Of a stretch of DNA of 64,000 nucleotides, positions 56,623 to 64,000 are shown piece by piece. Origin of the DNA: Methanoculleus sp. UBA430 (lineage in GTDB: Archaea; Halobacteriota; Methanomicrobia; Methanomicrobiales; Methanoculleaceae); NCBI RefSeq assembly GCF_002506585.1, contig NZ_DAXW01000001.1, positions 148,874 through 212,873 on the forward strand, given 5' to 3'. The translations under genes and the position numbers were made by a program. The notes beneath the pieces were generated by a model. It was given only the letters and a program-made list of their open reading frames with translations, did no database searches and had not been told where the DNA came from. Every line of letters starts with the position of its first letter. The first letter of the stretch is position 1.

Positions 56623-59600
56623 CTAGCCGACCACCATCTTGTTCGCCTTCAGGAAGAACCCCGCGGGCATCGGGTGGTCGAGTTCCCAGGTGATGCTCAT
56701 GGGCCGGCTCCCCTCGTGGGAGACGTAGCGGGCGGTTCCGAGGAAGAGATACGGTTGCGTGATGCCGTCGACGTTGTTGTATTCGCGGACGAAGAGGAGG
56801 ATCCGGCTCCCCTGCTGTTCGTGCTCGATGTAGCGCCGGCCCGTCGGTGACGACGCGGATGTGGTGCTCTGGGACTGCCAGTGGAAGAGGGTCTCGCTGA
56901 TCGCATAATCCCGGTACATGGTTGTGGGTGAGTAGTGCTCCTCGGTCTTGTTCAGGGTGACAAAGAACACGTCAGCCTTCTTATCCTTCAAGTATACAAC
57001 ACCCTCCCGGCCGCCCTCTGCCGGCTTCCGGGTCAGGGTGTAGTGGCCAAGCGCTGCAAAAGCCTGGGCCCGGGTGTAGATGGCGTGGAGTTCGAGAGCA
57101 TTCTCGAAACCGAGGTCGAGAGGTCCTGGAAGAAACTCGAGGTGTGCCTCGTTATACTCCAGGAGATCACAGACCTCATGCCGGATTTCATCATGCCCGA
57201 AGATCTCCGGGAAGATATCCCTGATGTCCGCACTCTCGCCACGTTGGGGTTGATCGTTGAGCGAGTAGTAGAAGAGCGCAAGCACGCCCTTTTCGCGGTC
57301 CGATAGGACTGCCGGCGAGTAATGAGAGGGACCGGACAGCACCGCCCTGATGAGGCGGAGCGCTTCCGGCGAGTTCAGGGTCGTCAGCCGGATCCCGGCA
57401 GCTTTCGGGAAGAGGCGCTCATCAGCGTAGACCTCAGGGTATATGCCTGCCTCTGCAACCAGTGAACAGAAGGTACCCTTCCGGTAGACGTCGAGAGGCT
57501 CGAGGCTGTAGCGCTGGAGGAATTTCCGGAAACTGATAGGCTCGCCGATGTCCGCCTCAAATGAGCGAATACTCCGGATAAGCGTTGTCTTATCCGTTCT
57601 GTTTGCCTTGATGTTTGCAAGAACCTTATCCCGGGCCACTTTCTCCAGATGGATGTGACAGCCCCTGGGCAGCGAGTATGCGTCCTGAGCGATCTGGTCC
57701 ACCAGGGTCCTTCCGCCCGACGAGAGGAGCGCCGCAATCCTCTCCCCGAACCGGAAGTTTCTGTTGTGGTTCCCGACGAAGTCGAGGACCGTGAGGCATT
57801 CCTTCCCGTCCGAGAGGCGGAGGCCCCGACCGAGTTGCTGGACAAAGACCGTGAGACTCTCGGTGGGGCGCAGGAAGAGGATGGTGTTCACTTCGGGGAT
57901 ATCGACACCCTCGTTGTAGAGGTCGACAACGAAGATGAAGTGGATCTTCCGGGCGACGAGGTCTTTCTGGATGGAGGAACGAAGTTCCCGCGGGCTCCCG
58001 GCGTGGAGGCAGGCCGCCGGGATGCCTGCCTCCCGGAACGATGCAGCCATATATTCAGCGTGTTCCACGGAGGCACAGAACCCGAGCCCGATGACTTCGG
58101 CAAGGTCGGTCGTGTAGTCCCGCACGGCCCTGGAGATCAGGTCCGCACGCTCCCGGTTCCCGGTGTAGAGCCTGGAGAGCTCGGCGGGATCGTAGCCGCC
58201 CCGCCTCCACGGCACACCATCGAGGTCAACGACATCGGTGACGCCGAAGTAGTGGAACGGGGCGAGGAGTTTCCGGTTGATCGCTTCAGGGAGTCGGATC
58301 TCGGCGGAGACCCTGCCGTTGAAGTACCCAAGAATGTCAAGGTTGTCCATCCTCTCCGGCGTTGCGGTGAGGCCGAGGAGGACCTTCGGGGTGTAGTGGG
58401 TGAGCAGTTTCTGGTATGAAGGGGCAGCGGCATGGTGGAACTCGTCGACAACGATCATATCGTAGTAGTCCGGGGGAGTGAGGTCCGAAAGGTTCCTGCT
58501 GTTGAGACTCTGGATCGAGGTGAAGAGATGATCGAACTGCGCAGGTTCGTTCCCGCCGACCAGGAGATCTCCGAAGTTCTGGTCATTTAGAACTCCCCGG
58601 AAGACCTGGAGGCTCTGTTTGAGGATCTCTTCACGGTGGGCGACGAAGAGCAATCTCGGGTACTCTCCCGGCCTCCGGATGAGACTTTTGTAGTCGAACG
58701 CGGATACAACGGTCTTTCCCGTCCCTGTGGCGGCGACGATGAGGTTCCTGTAGTTCTTGCGCACCTCCCGCTCGACCTTCAGGCGTTCGAGGATCTCTTT
58801 CTGGTAGTAATAGGGCTGGATGTCAAAGACCGGGCGGAGATCGAACTCACCCCGCTTCTCCCTGGAGAGGGCATGCCGCAATTGTTCCCGGCTCTCCGGG
58901 GTGTATGCGACGAACTCCGGGTCGTTCCAGTAGGTCTCAAACGTCTCCTCAATCTTCCTGATGATATCGTATGAGTCCTGCTCGGTGATCTTGATGTTCC
59001 ACTCAAGGCCGCTCGTCATCGCAGGGCTCGAGAGGTTTGACGACCCGATATAGGAGGTGGAGAACCCGTTGTTTCTGTGGAAGGTGTAGGTCTTCGCGTG
59101 GAGCCGGGTCCTCTCGGTATCATAGGATATCCTGACGGTCGTATTCGGGAGGGCCGCGAGAACCTCGACCGCCTTGATATCAGTCGCCCCGGTATAGGAG
59201 GTCGTGATCACCCGGAGACAACCGCCATGCCGGACAAACTCTTTCAAATCATCGAGAATCAGCCGGATCCCGCTCCATTTGATGAACGAGACAAGAAGGT
59301 CGATGCGGTCAGCGGACTGGATCTCCTTTCTCATCTCATTCACGAGACCGGGCTCTTTCGGAGACCCGGTAAAGAGGCTGCTCTGCGCGATGGAGGTCTC
59401 TGGCCGCGCGGGTGCAATGATGTTGAGCGCTGAGGGGTTGCGTTCCGCAAGGGCGAGCAGGATCTCCGCGTCGGGCGTGATCGCACACCGTTCAAGCGTC
59501 TCATCGTGCAGTTCCGCGGCCAGGTGACCGATGAGGCGGTTGCAGATCCGGACCTGCTCCGCCAGCGGGAGATGCCGTTCATCGGCGGAGAGAAGAGCAC

Positions 59601-59766
59601 CCCTGAGAATCTTTGCGATGTGTCGTGCGAGGACGTTCTGGGGGTCGAAGCGTGCGAGGGGATCTTTAAGAACCCTCCCTTCCCTTTCGGGGCCGGAGAG
59701 TTTTGATGCGAGATATTGGCTGATGACCTGTTCGTAGATCCCCGGAAGCAGTTCCATACTTCCCAT
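56623..59766 (-). CDS. PLD nuclease-like/superfamily II helicase/DUF3427 protein
   Basis: A 1047-residue multidomain protein. Residues 1-140 form a helical lead. Residues 150-290 are a phospholipase-D (HKD)-like domain with RTRLHAKTYTFHRNNGFSTS then YIGSSNLSSPAM. Residues 310-780 are a superfamily II helicase: VAATGTGKTVVSAFDYKSL (Walker A), VVDEFHHAAAPSYQKLL (DEFH box), LLGLTATPERMD (motif III-like) and FVQQLGRGLRLSDGKECL (motif VI). The rest, with TRKPAEGGREGVVYLKDKKA, is DUF3427. This architecture is scattered among bacteria and archaea and is often near restriction or defence genes; nucleic acid remodelling or cleavage is likely. ATGs at 59766 and 59757 are both possible starts. Confidence 0.9.
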   Translation of the reverse strand: MGSMELLPGIYEQVISQYLASKLSGPEREGRVLKDPLARFDPQNVLARHIAKILRGALLSADERHLPLAEQVRICNRLIGHLAAELHDETLERCAITPDAEILLALAERNPSALNIIAPARPETSIAQSSLFTGSPKEPGLVNEMRKEIQSADRIDLLVSFIKWSGIRLILDDLKEFVRHGGCLRVITTSYTGATDIKAVEVLAALPNTTVRISYDTERTRLHAKTYTFHRNNGFSTSYIGSSNLSSPAMTSGLEWNIKITEQDSYDIIRKIEETFETYWNDPEFVAYTPESREQLRHALSREKRGEFDLRPVFDIQPYYYQKEILERLKVEREVRKNYRNLIVAATGTGKTVVSAFDYKSLIRRPGEYPRLLFVAHREEILKQSLQVFRGVLNDQNFGDLLVGGNEPAQFDHLFTSIQSLNSRNLSDLTPPDYYDMIVVDEFHHAAAPSYQKLLTHYTPKVLLGLTATPERMDNLDILGYFNGRVSAEIRLPEAINRKLLAPFHYFGVTDVVDLDGVPWRRGGYDPAELSRLYTGNRERADLISRAVRDYTTDLAEVIGLGFCASVEHAEYMAASFREAGIPAACLHAGSPRELRSSIQKDLVARKIHFIFVVDLYNEGVDIPEVNTILFLRPTESLTVFVQQLGRGLRLSDGKECLTVLDFVGNHNRNFRFGERIAALLSSGGRTLVDQIAQDAYSLPRGCHIHLEKVARDKVLANIKANRTDKTTLIRSIRSFEADIGEPISFRKFLQRYSLEPLDVYRKGTFCSLVAEAGIYPEVYADERLFPKAAGIRLTTLNSPEALRLIRAVLSGPSHYSPAVLSDREKGVLALFYYSLNDQPQRGESADIRDIFPEIFGHDEIRHEVCDLLEYNEAHLEFLPGPLDLGFENALELHAIYTRAQAFAALGHYTLTRKPAEGGREGVVYLKDKKADVFFVTLNKTEEHYSPTTMYRDYAISETLFHWQSQSTTSASSPTGRRYIEHEQQGSRILLFVREYNNVDGITQPYLFLGTARYVSHEGSRPMSITWELDHPMPAGFFLKANKMVVG
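56648..56664. repeat. 17-bp direct repeat, copy 1 (inside helicase 3' end)
   Basis: TTCAGGAAGAACCCCGC, identical to 59857-59873 in the same orientation, 3.2 kb apart. Here it encodes the AGFFLK part of the helicase C-terminus on the minus strand. Confidence 0.7.
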
Positions 59767-59856
59767 TTGGGAGAGGGATTAAAAATGACTCTGATATGCT
59801 CCAACCTCATCGCGGCAGGGTGATGGGGGGTCCGGGCACCCTCCTACCGGGTCCGG

Positions 59857-59873
59857 TTCAGGAAGAACCCCGC
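59857..59873. repeat. 17-bp direct repeat, copy 2 (upstream of helicase)
   Basis: TTCAGGAAGAACCCCGC again. On the minus strand it follows the lipoprotein stop codon and would read PAGFFLNRTR then stop, strikingly like the PAGFFLKANK end of the helicase. It may be the relic of a second, lost DUF3427 C-terminus, or one side of an insertion event. Confidence 0.65.
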
Positions 59874-59876
59874 CGG

Positions 59877-60218
59877 TTACCGCACCTCAACACTGTGCCG
59901 GTACGTCCTGCCGACGTCCCCGTCCAGTGTGAGGCTGACCCATTTTGTCTCTCCCGTGGGGATGAAGACCTGCACCGAGACCTCATCGCGTGTAAATCCC
60001 TTCTCCTCGTCGATCAGTCTCGCGGTCACGGTGACGTCCCCGTCGCGGCCGTCGTTCCGGATCTCCGCGTTCACGTTGTACACGAGCCCTTTTGCGAGGC
60101 TGATGTCCCGGATCGCAGAGTCCTGTACGACCTTCGGGTCGGGGCCGACAAGCCCAATACAGCCTGCTGTGAGAACAAATACTGCAGCCAGGCTCAAAAT
60201 AAGCATTGATCTGCGCAT
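59877..60218 (-). CDS. Small lipoprotein
   Basis: A 113-residue exported lipoprotein: MRRSMLILSLAAVFVLTAGC has a twin-Arg-rich start, a hydrophobic core and a lipobox ending LTAGC at residue 20. The mature part of about 90 residues reads as a beta-sandwich (VYNVNAEIRNDGRDGDVTVT, then TKWVSLTLDGDVGRTYRHSV) of the kind seen in FxLYD/CARDB-like domains. Likely tethered outside the membrane; no partner is known. The ATG at 60218 is preferred to 60230 since the basic n-region begins there. Confidence 0.75.
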   Translation of the reverse strand: MRRSMLILSLAAVFVLTAGCIGLVGPDPKVVQDSAIRDISLAKGLVYNVNAEIRNDGRDGDVTVTARLIDEEKGFTRDEVSVQVFIPTGETKWVSLTLDGDVGRTYRHSVEVR

Positions 60219-60348
60219 AAAGAGGGTCAATGAGTAACGCTATATGAATTCACAGGAACCGGCGGGTTATGCCCATCGACTCAGAACAGGATTACCGGTG
60301 ATAGCAGCAGGGCCTCCGTTCATGCCGGTCCTGTTCTTCCTGCAGGGT

Positions 60349-61554
60349 TCAGCCGCCCCGGTACCGCGACCGGACCCTTGCCGGGAGGATGCTCTGCCGG
60401 AAGACCCGCTCGAAGTAGCGGTCGGTCATCCCGGCGATGAAGTCCCGTGCAAGCTCCGCAGGCGCCGCGGCATCGACATACGCGCGAGATGCCCACGGCG
60501 CGTTGATGAGGTCTTCGTAGACCAATGATGCCTCGCGTTCCTCCTCGATATCCTCGAGGGTGCGGTCGAAGAGGTAGCAAAACATGAACCGGATCTTCTC
60601 TCGGTTCGCGAGGAGCCTTGGGTTTTCGTAGATGTGCTGCATATTGAACTCTTTGAAGGCCGCCACACACGCAGACGCCTCCCCTGAGAAGGCGATGCAG
60701 TCGGCATCGTAACTCCCGGCGATGATGTCGCGGATTAGGACGTCGAGCACTCTTCGATTAACTTCCGAGAAATTTTCCTTCTTTCGCCCGGCGATACCGA
60801 AAAAGTTCATGCAGTTCTCCGGGAAGTCATCGAGATCCCGTTCATCGATGACCGCGACCTCGAGAGCGTCCGCGAGATCGCGGCCGAGGTAGGAGATGCT
60901 GTCGGCGATCCTCACCACACACCCCTCGGCGGTGAGGGGGAGGGCATCGCCCCCGGCCTCGATCCGCGCCAATTTCTCCGCAAACGAGGCCCAATCGGCC
61001 TCGCCCTCGACCGTGAGGCTCCGGTCATGGACTTCACCGTTGTGGCAGAGGATCCCGTCCAGCACCTGTAGCGTGAGGTCGCAGTCCTCGACGACGTCGA
61101 GGAACCGGACGCTCTGGACGTTGTGCCGGAACCTCCCGAGCCCATGCTCGGTGCAGAGTTCGTCGAGGAACTTCTCCCCGAGGTGGCCGTAGGGGACGTG
61201 GCCGATGTCGTGACCGAGGGCGATCGCCTCGATCAGGTCCTCGTTCAGGCAAAGAGCTCTTCCGATCGTCCTTGCGATCTTCGAGACCAGCTGGACGTGG
61301 AGGACGCGGTGGGTGATGTGGTCGTTCTCGACGAGGTAGAAGACCTGGGTCTTGTCGATGTAGCGCGAGTAGGCCTTCGAGTGGACAATCCGGTCGGCGT
61401 CGCGGGAGAACGGCGGCCGGATGACCGGGTCCTCGGGTTTGCGGCCGGACCGCCTGAGGTAATCGGCGTTCCGGGTCGCCCGGTGCGAGAGGAGCGATTC
61501 GCGGTCGGCCATATTCCGTTCCATACGGTCAAAGATACTCTGCGGGATCTCCAT
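60349..61554 (-). CDS. HD-domain deoxynucleotide triphosphohydrolase (dGTPase-like)
   Basis: A 401-residue HD-superfamily protein. Motifs are RDADRIVHSKAYSRYIDKTQ and VENDHITHRVLHVQLVSKIA (first His), EAIALGHDIGHVPYGHLGEKFL (the HD pair), RHNVQSVRFLD, and IADSISYLGRDLADALEVAV (last Asp). It matches archaeal and bacterial dGTPase-like enzymes that split dNTPs to deoxynucleosides and triphosphate, adjusting dNTP pools. The ATG at 61554 has GAGG 8 bases upstream. Near a helicase-nuclease of possible defence function. Confidence 0.9.
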   Translation of the reverse strand: MEIPQSIFDRMERNMADRESLLSHRATRNADYLRRSGRKPEDPVIRPPFSRDADRIVHSKAYSRYIDKTQVFYLVENDHITHRVLHVQLVSKIARTIGRALCLNEDLIEAIALGHDIGHVPYGHLGEKFLDELCTEHGLGRFRHNVQSVRFLDVVEDCDLTLQVLDGILCHNGEVHDRSLTVEGEADWASFAEKLARIEAGGDALPLTAEGCVVRIADSISYLGRDLADALEVAVIDERDLDDFPENCMNFFGIAGRKKENFSEVNRRVLDVLIRDIIAGSYDADCIAFSGEASACVAAFKEFNMQHIYENPRLLANREKIRFMFCYLFDRTLEDIEEEREASLVYEDLINAPWASRAYVDAAAPAELARDFIAGMTDRYFERVFRQSILPARVRSRYRGG

Positions 61555-61694
61555 CGGGTATCCTCCGGGAAGGCAGGCCAGGTTCGGTCGGGCCACCCTC
61601 CGGTAGAGAGTTCTCGGCCGGGAGAGGGGATAGGGCTTTCTGTACCGGGTAGAATCCGCGCAGGCTATATTTCCGATGCACGTACCCTTCCCGC

Positions 61695-62360
61695 ATGTAC
61701 CCGGAAGTCATCATCCACAACAGCGTGAGCCTCGACCACGCGGTGACGGGGTTTGAGGTCGATCTCGGCCTGCACTACGGCGCGCTCCTGGCCCTCGAGC
61801 CGGGGGCGGTCCTTGCGGGGTCGACCACGGCAAAGACCGGGATCGAACTCTTCATGGACATCACCCTGCCGGAGGCAGAGGCCGACCGGCACCGGCCCGA
61901 AGTGCGGCCGGACGACCGCCGCCCCATCTGCGTCATCGTCGACAGCAGGGGCGTGCTCAAGGGCCTGCTCCACTTCTACCGGAACATGGAGCATACGAAG
62001 GACGTCGTCGTCCTCGTCTCGGAGACGACGCCGGAGGAGTACCTTGAGTACCTCCGCGAGCGGGAGTACCCGTTCATCCGCTGCGGCGGGAACCGGGTGG
62101 ACCTCCGGGGGGCCTTATGGGAGCTCGGCGAACGGTTCGGGGTCTCACGGGTGGTCTCCGATACCGGCCCCGAGTTGAACAACGTCATCATCCGGGAGGG
62201 GATCGCGGATACGATCAGTTTGATCGTTCATCCGGTCGTCGTCGGCGAGGGAGAGAAGAAACTCTTCGGCCGGGCCGGGGGACGGGTGGCGCTGGAACTG
62301 CAGAAGGCCGTGCCAATGGAGCAGGGCACGGTGCACCTGGTATATGCCGTAAAGAAGTAG
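61695..62360 (+). CDS. 2,5-diamino-6-ribosylaminopyrimidinone 5'-phosphate reductase-like protein
   Basis: A 221-residue protein of the RibD C-terminal/dihydrofolate-reductase-like family. Motifs are IIHNSVSLDHAVTGFEVDLG, AVLAGSTTAKTGIELF (cofactor phosphate loop), RPICVIVDSRG and VVSDTGPELNNVIIREGIAD, then ISLIVHPVVVGEGEKKLFG. Archaeal members reduce the ribose of the riboflavin/F420 precursor with NADPH. The normal SLDGR motif reads SLDHA here, so the exact substrate is less certain. TATA-like GGCTATATTTCC lies about 30 bases upstream. Confidence 0.83.
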   Translation: MYPEVIIHNSVSLDHAVTGFEVDLGLHYGALLALEPGAVLAGSTTAKTGIELFMDITLPEAEADRHRPEVRPDDRRPICVIVDSRGVLKGLLHFYRNMEHTKDVVVLVSETTPEEYLEYLREREYPFIRCGGNRVDLRGALWELGERFGVSRVVSDTGPELNNVIIREGIADTISLIVHPVVVGEGEKKLFGRAGGRVALELQKAVPMEQGTVHLVYAVKK

Positions 62361-62438
62361 AGGGGGTTCCGGGAGAGGTCAGACAGGCTGCCGGTTCCGG
62401 AAGAAGAGGAGATTGCCTGAGACCGGGCAAGCAGTTTC

Positions 62439-64000
62439 TCAGGCACTGATGGCGCAGAGCGTCCCGCTACCGGTCATGTAGAGCCAGTAGCCCTGCATCG
62501 GCTTCATCTCCCCCATATCGCTGTGAAGGCCCGTAGCGCCGTTGATCATTGAGGTCTCGTACACACCGGCTCCGGCATCGTAGCCGATCAGGGTCGTCCA
62601 GGCATCACCGACGGACGACAGAGTATCCCGTGCCGGTGCAGGGATCGTATCGGAGAACCCGATCGCATTCCAGCCCCGGGAAAGAGTCGTTTCCGGCGGA
62701 GCCTGAAGCGGATCTTCGTTGAACGAGAGCGGGACCGATGCGTCCTGGTCGGCATAGACCCAGTAACCCTGGAGCGGGCGGACCTGAGAGGACGGGTTCA
62801 TCTGAAGCCATGTTTCGGTCGCGGCATCGTAAGCATACAGCGGTCGGCCGGCCATATCCACAGAGAGGAATATCTCAGCGGTATCGTTTCCTGCCGAGAG
62901 CCTTCTCGGTGTCGAGACAAAGTTCCAGCCCCGGCTGAGGACGATGGTATCGTTTATGGAGGGGCCGATAGACCCACCCTCGACCGCTACGCTCCCGGAA
63001 CGAAGGTTGTTCGCCCGGTTGGCATCGGTCACCGTGCAGTCCGGATCGACCTGGACGGCAACCTCCATGGTCCCGGAGGCGGACGGTGTCCATGCAAAGG
63101 CCACAGTAGCGCTGCCGCCGGGCCCGAGTGCGGAGATCTCCTTCCGCCCGACCTCTGTTCCGTCGACGGCGAGGGCGACGGCCGTCCCGGGCGCTGCTGC
63201 ATCACCAGTATTCTCGACCGTTGCCGTCACTGTGTAGGTGGTTCCGGTGGAGGCCGATGCCGGGACCTCAAGAGAGGTCACGGCAAGGTCGGGGAGGGCT
63301 TCGGGTACCGTCAGGGTGAAAGCATCAAAACTCATCCCGTCCGGGTAGATCTCGAGCACCTCGTTATTGTCGTCCGAGACGAGAGCCACCTCAACGAACT
63401 CCATCGTGGCGCTTCCGTTTTCATGGACGATCACCTTCGTGTAGCCCAGGGTGTGCTCGAGGCTGTTCTGGTAGCCGTCCGGCCTTTCGGTCGAAAGCGG
63501 GTAGAGCGGGCCGCCGCCTGTGCCGGTGACGACGTAGTTGACGCCGTCGACGAGATAGCGCTCGTAGGCATGGACGTGACCGGAAAAGACGGCCGAAACG
63601 CTTTCATTGGCGATCACCGGCCCCCATTCTTCACGCAGGTAGATGTTGCCGCCGGGATTGCGCCCTTCTGAAGTATAGGGCGGGTGGTGGAAGGCGACAA
63701 ACTTCCAGCCGTCTTCGCCAGCAAGGTCCGCTTCCAGCCAGGCGGTCTCGTCGTCCATCCGGTCGCCGATCCAGGTGTTGGAGTCGAGGACGGCAACGTG
63801 CGCCCCGGCGCAGTCGAAGGAGTACCACTCGGGCATGCCGAAGGCGTCGTAATAGGCGCTGCTGTTCTCTTCGTGGTTGCCGAGGGCCGGGAAGAAGCTG
63901 GTGTTCGCGAAGACCGGGTCACCGGCTTCGAAGAATCTCTCCCACTCGGCCGCATCGTCCACCATGTTGACGGTGTCGCCGAGGTGAAGGACAAAGAGCG
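62439..64000 (-). CDS. Secreted metallophosphoesterase with CARDB and C-terminal repeats (cut by window edge)
   Basis: At least 519 residues; the frame is open past the right edge, so the N-terminus and any signal peptide are outside. The calcineurin-like part shows FVLHLGDTVN, FFPALGNHEEN, FHHPPYTSEG and FSGHVHAYERYLVDGVNYVV, the two-metal site of purple acid phosphatase-like enzymes. A CARDB-type beta-sandwich follows (DLAVTSLEVPASASTGTTYT onward). The last 170 residues hold two repeats of about 85 residues, each starting LSRGWN and containing a QGYW motif, found in methanogen surface proteins. Likely an extracellular phosphatase. Confidence 0.85.
   Translation of the reverse strand, partial: LFVLHLGDTVNMVDDAAEWERFFEAGDPVFANTSFFPALGNHEENSSAYYDAFGMPEWYSFDCAGAHVAVLDSNTWIGDRMDDETAWLEADLAGEDGWKFVAFHHPPYTSEGRNPGGNIYLREEWGPVIANESVSAVFSGHVHAYERYLVDGVNYVVTGTGGGPLYPLSTERPDGYQNSLEHTLGYTKVIVHENGSATMEFVEVALVSDDNNEVLEIYPDGMSFDAFTLTVPEALPDLAVTSLEVPASASTGTTYTVTATVENTGDAAAPGTAVALAVDGTEVGRKEISALGPGGSATVAFAWTPSASGTMEVAVQVDPDCTVTDANRANNLRSGSVAVEGGSIGPSINDTIVLSRGWNFVSTPRRLSAGNDTAEIFLSVDMAGRPLYAYDAATETWLQMNPSSQVRPLQGYWVYADQDASVPLSFNEDPLQAPPETTLSRGWNAIGFSDTIPAPARDTLSSVGDAWTTLIGYDAGAGVYETSMINGATGLHSDMGEMKPMQGYWLYMTGSGTLCAISA

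Overview
The window is high-GC, gene-dense archaeal DNA, most consistent with a hydrogenotrophic methanogen of the Methanomicrobiales, close to Methanoculleus. This placement is an inference. It rests on archaeal information-processing genes (TFB, Gar1, SRP19, ribosomal proteins S6e and S8e, archaeal IF-2), on the methanogen-restricted DUF1890/DUF1894 pair, and on Sep-tRNA:Cys-tRNA synthase with its tRNA-Cys. TATA boxes, GAGG-type ribosome binding sites and many 4-bp ATGA overlaps support the gene boundaries.

Layout. From 1 to 7.7 kb lie mixed metabolic and surface genes: ThiL (cut by the left edge), a YhfC-type membrane protease, an acyltransferase, an aminotransferase, a secreted beta-propeller and a CotH-like protein. 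From 7.8 to 17.2 kb is an information-processing block: tRNA-Ala, TFB, Gar1, SRP19, HypB, S8e, S6e, IF-2 and tRNA-His. It also holds a broken DsrE gene and an unusual array of four hairpin repeats. From 17.3 to 31.3 kb are transporters and envelope genes: an Nramp relative, an LLM-family flavin enzyme, a GH15 enzyme, a serpin lipoprotein, a TrmB regulator with a palindromic operator, two tandem RND exporters produced by a duplication of roughly 2.5-2.8 kb, and an MscS-like channel.

From 31.3 to 54.9 kb nearly every gene serves sulfur, iron or Fe-S metabolism. These include MoaD/MoaE/MoeB, IscU/NifS, a Cys-containing HTH regulator, LarE, a SufS-like desulfurase with FdhD, a tRNA thiolase with a ThiS-like carrier, a radical SAM enzyme, the Feo iron uptake operon with a DtxR repressor, NadA, and a nine-cistron operon. 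That operon begins with tRNA-Cys and runs through SepCysS, MetY, MetX, DUF1890, DUF1894, ThiI and CysK to a CysE-MIP18 fusion. A palindrome of consensus TTMACAATTGTKAA occurs in front of nifS/HTH regulator, the radical SAM gene, nadA and the tRNA-Cys operon (twice there). I propose that it is the operator of an Fe-S or cysteine-responsive regulon and that the 107-residue HTH protein with four cysteines, encoded beside one copy, is its regulator. This is the main candidate for an undescribed system here.

From 55 to 64 kb lie a small protein whose 5' end arose by tandem duplication, a lipase-like hydrolase, a PLD-helicase-DUF3427 protein flanked by 17-bp direct repeats, a lipoprotein, an HD-domain dNTPase, a riboflavin-pathway reductase and a secreted metallophosphoesterase cut by the right edge. 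All functions come from reading motifs by eye; no database search was run.
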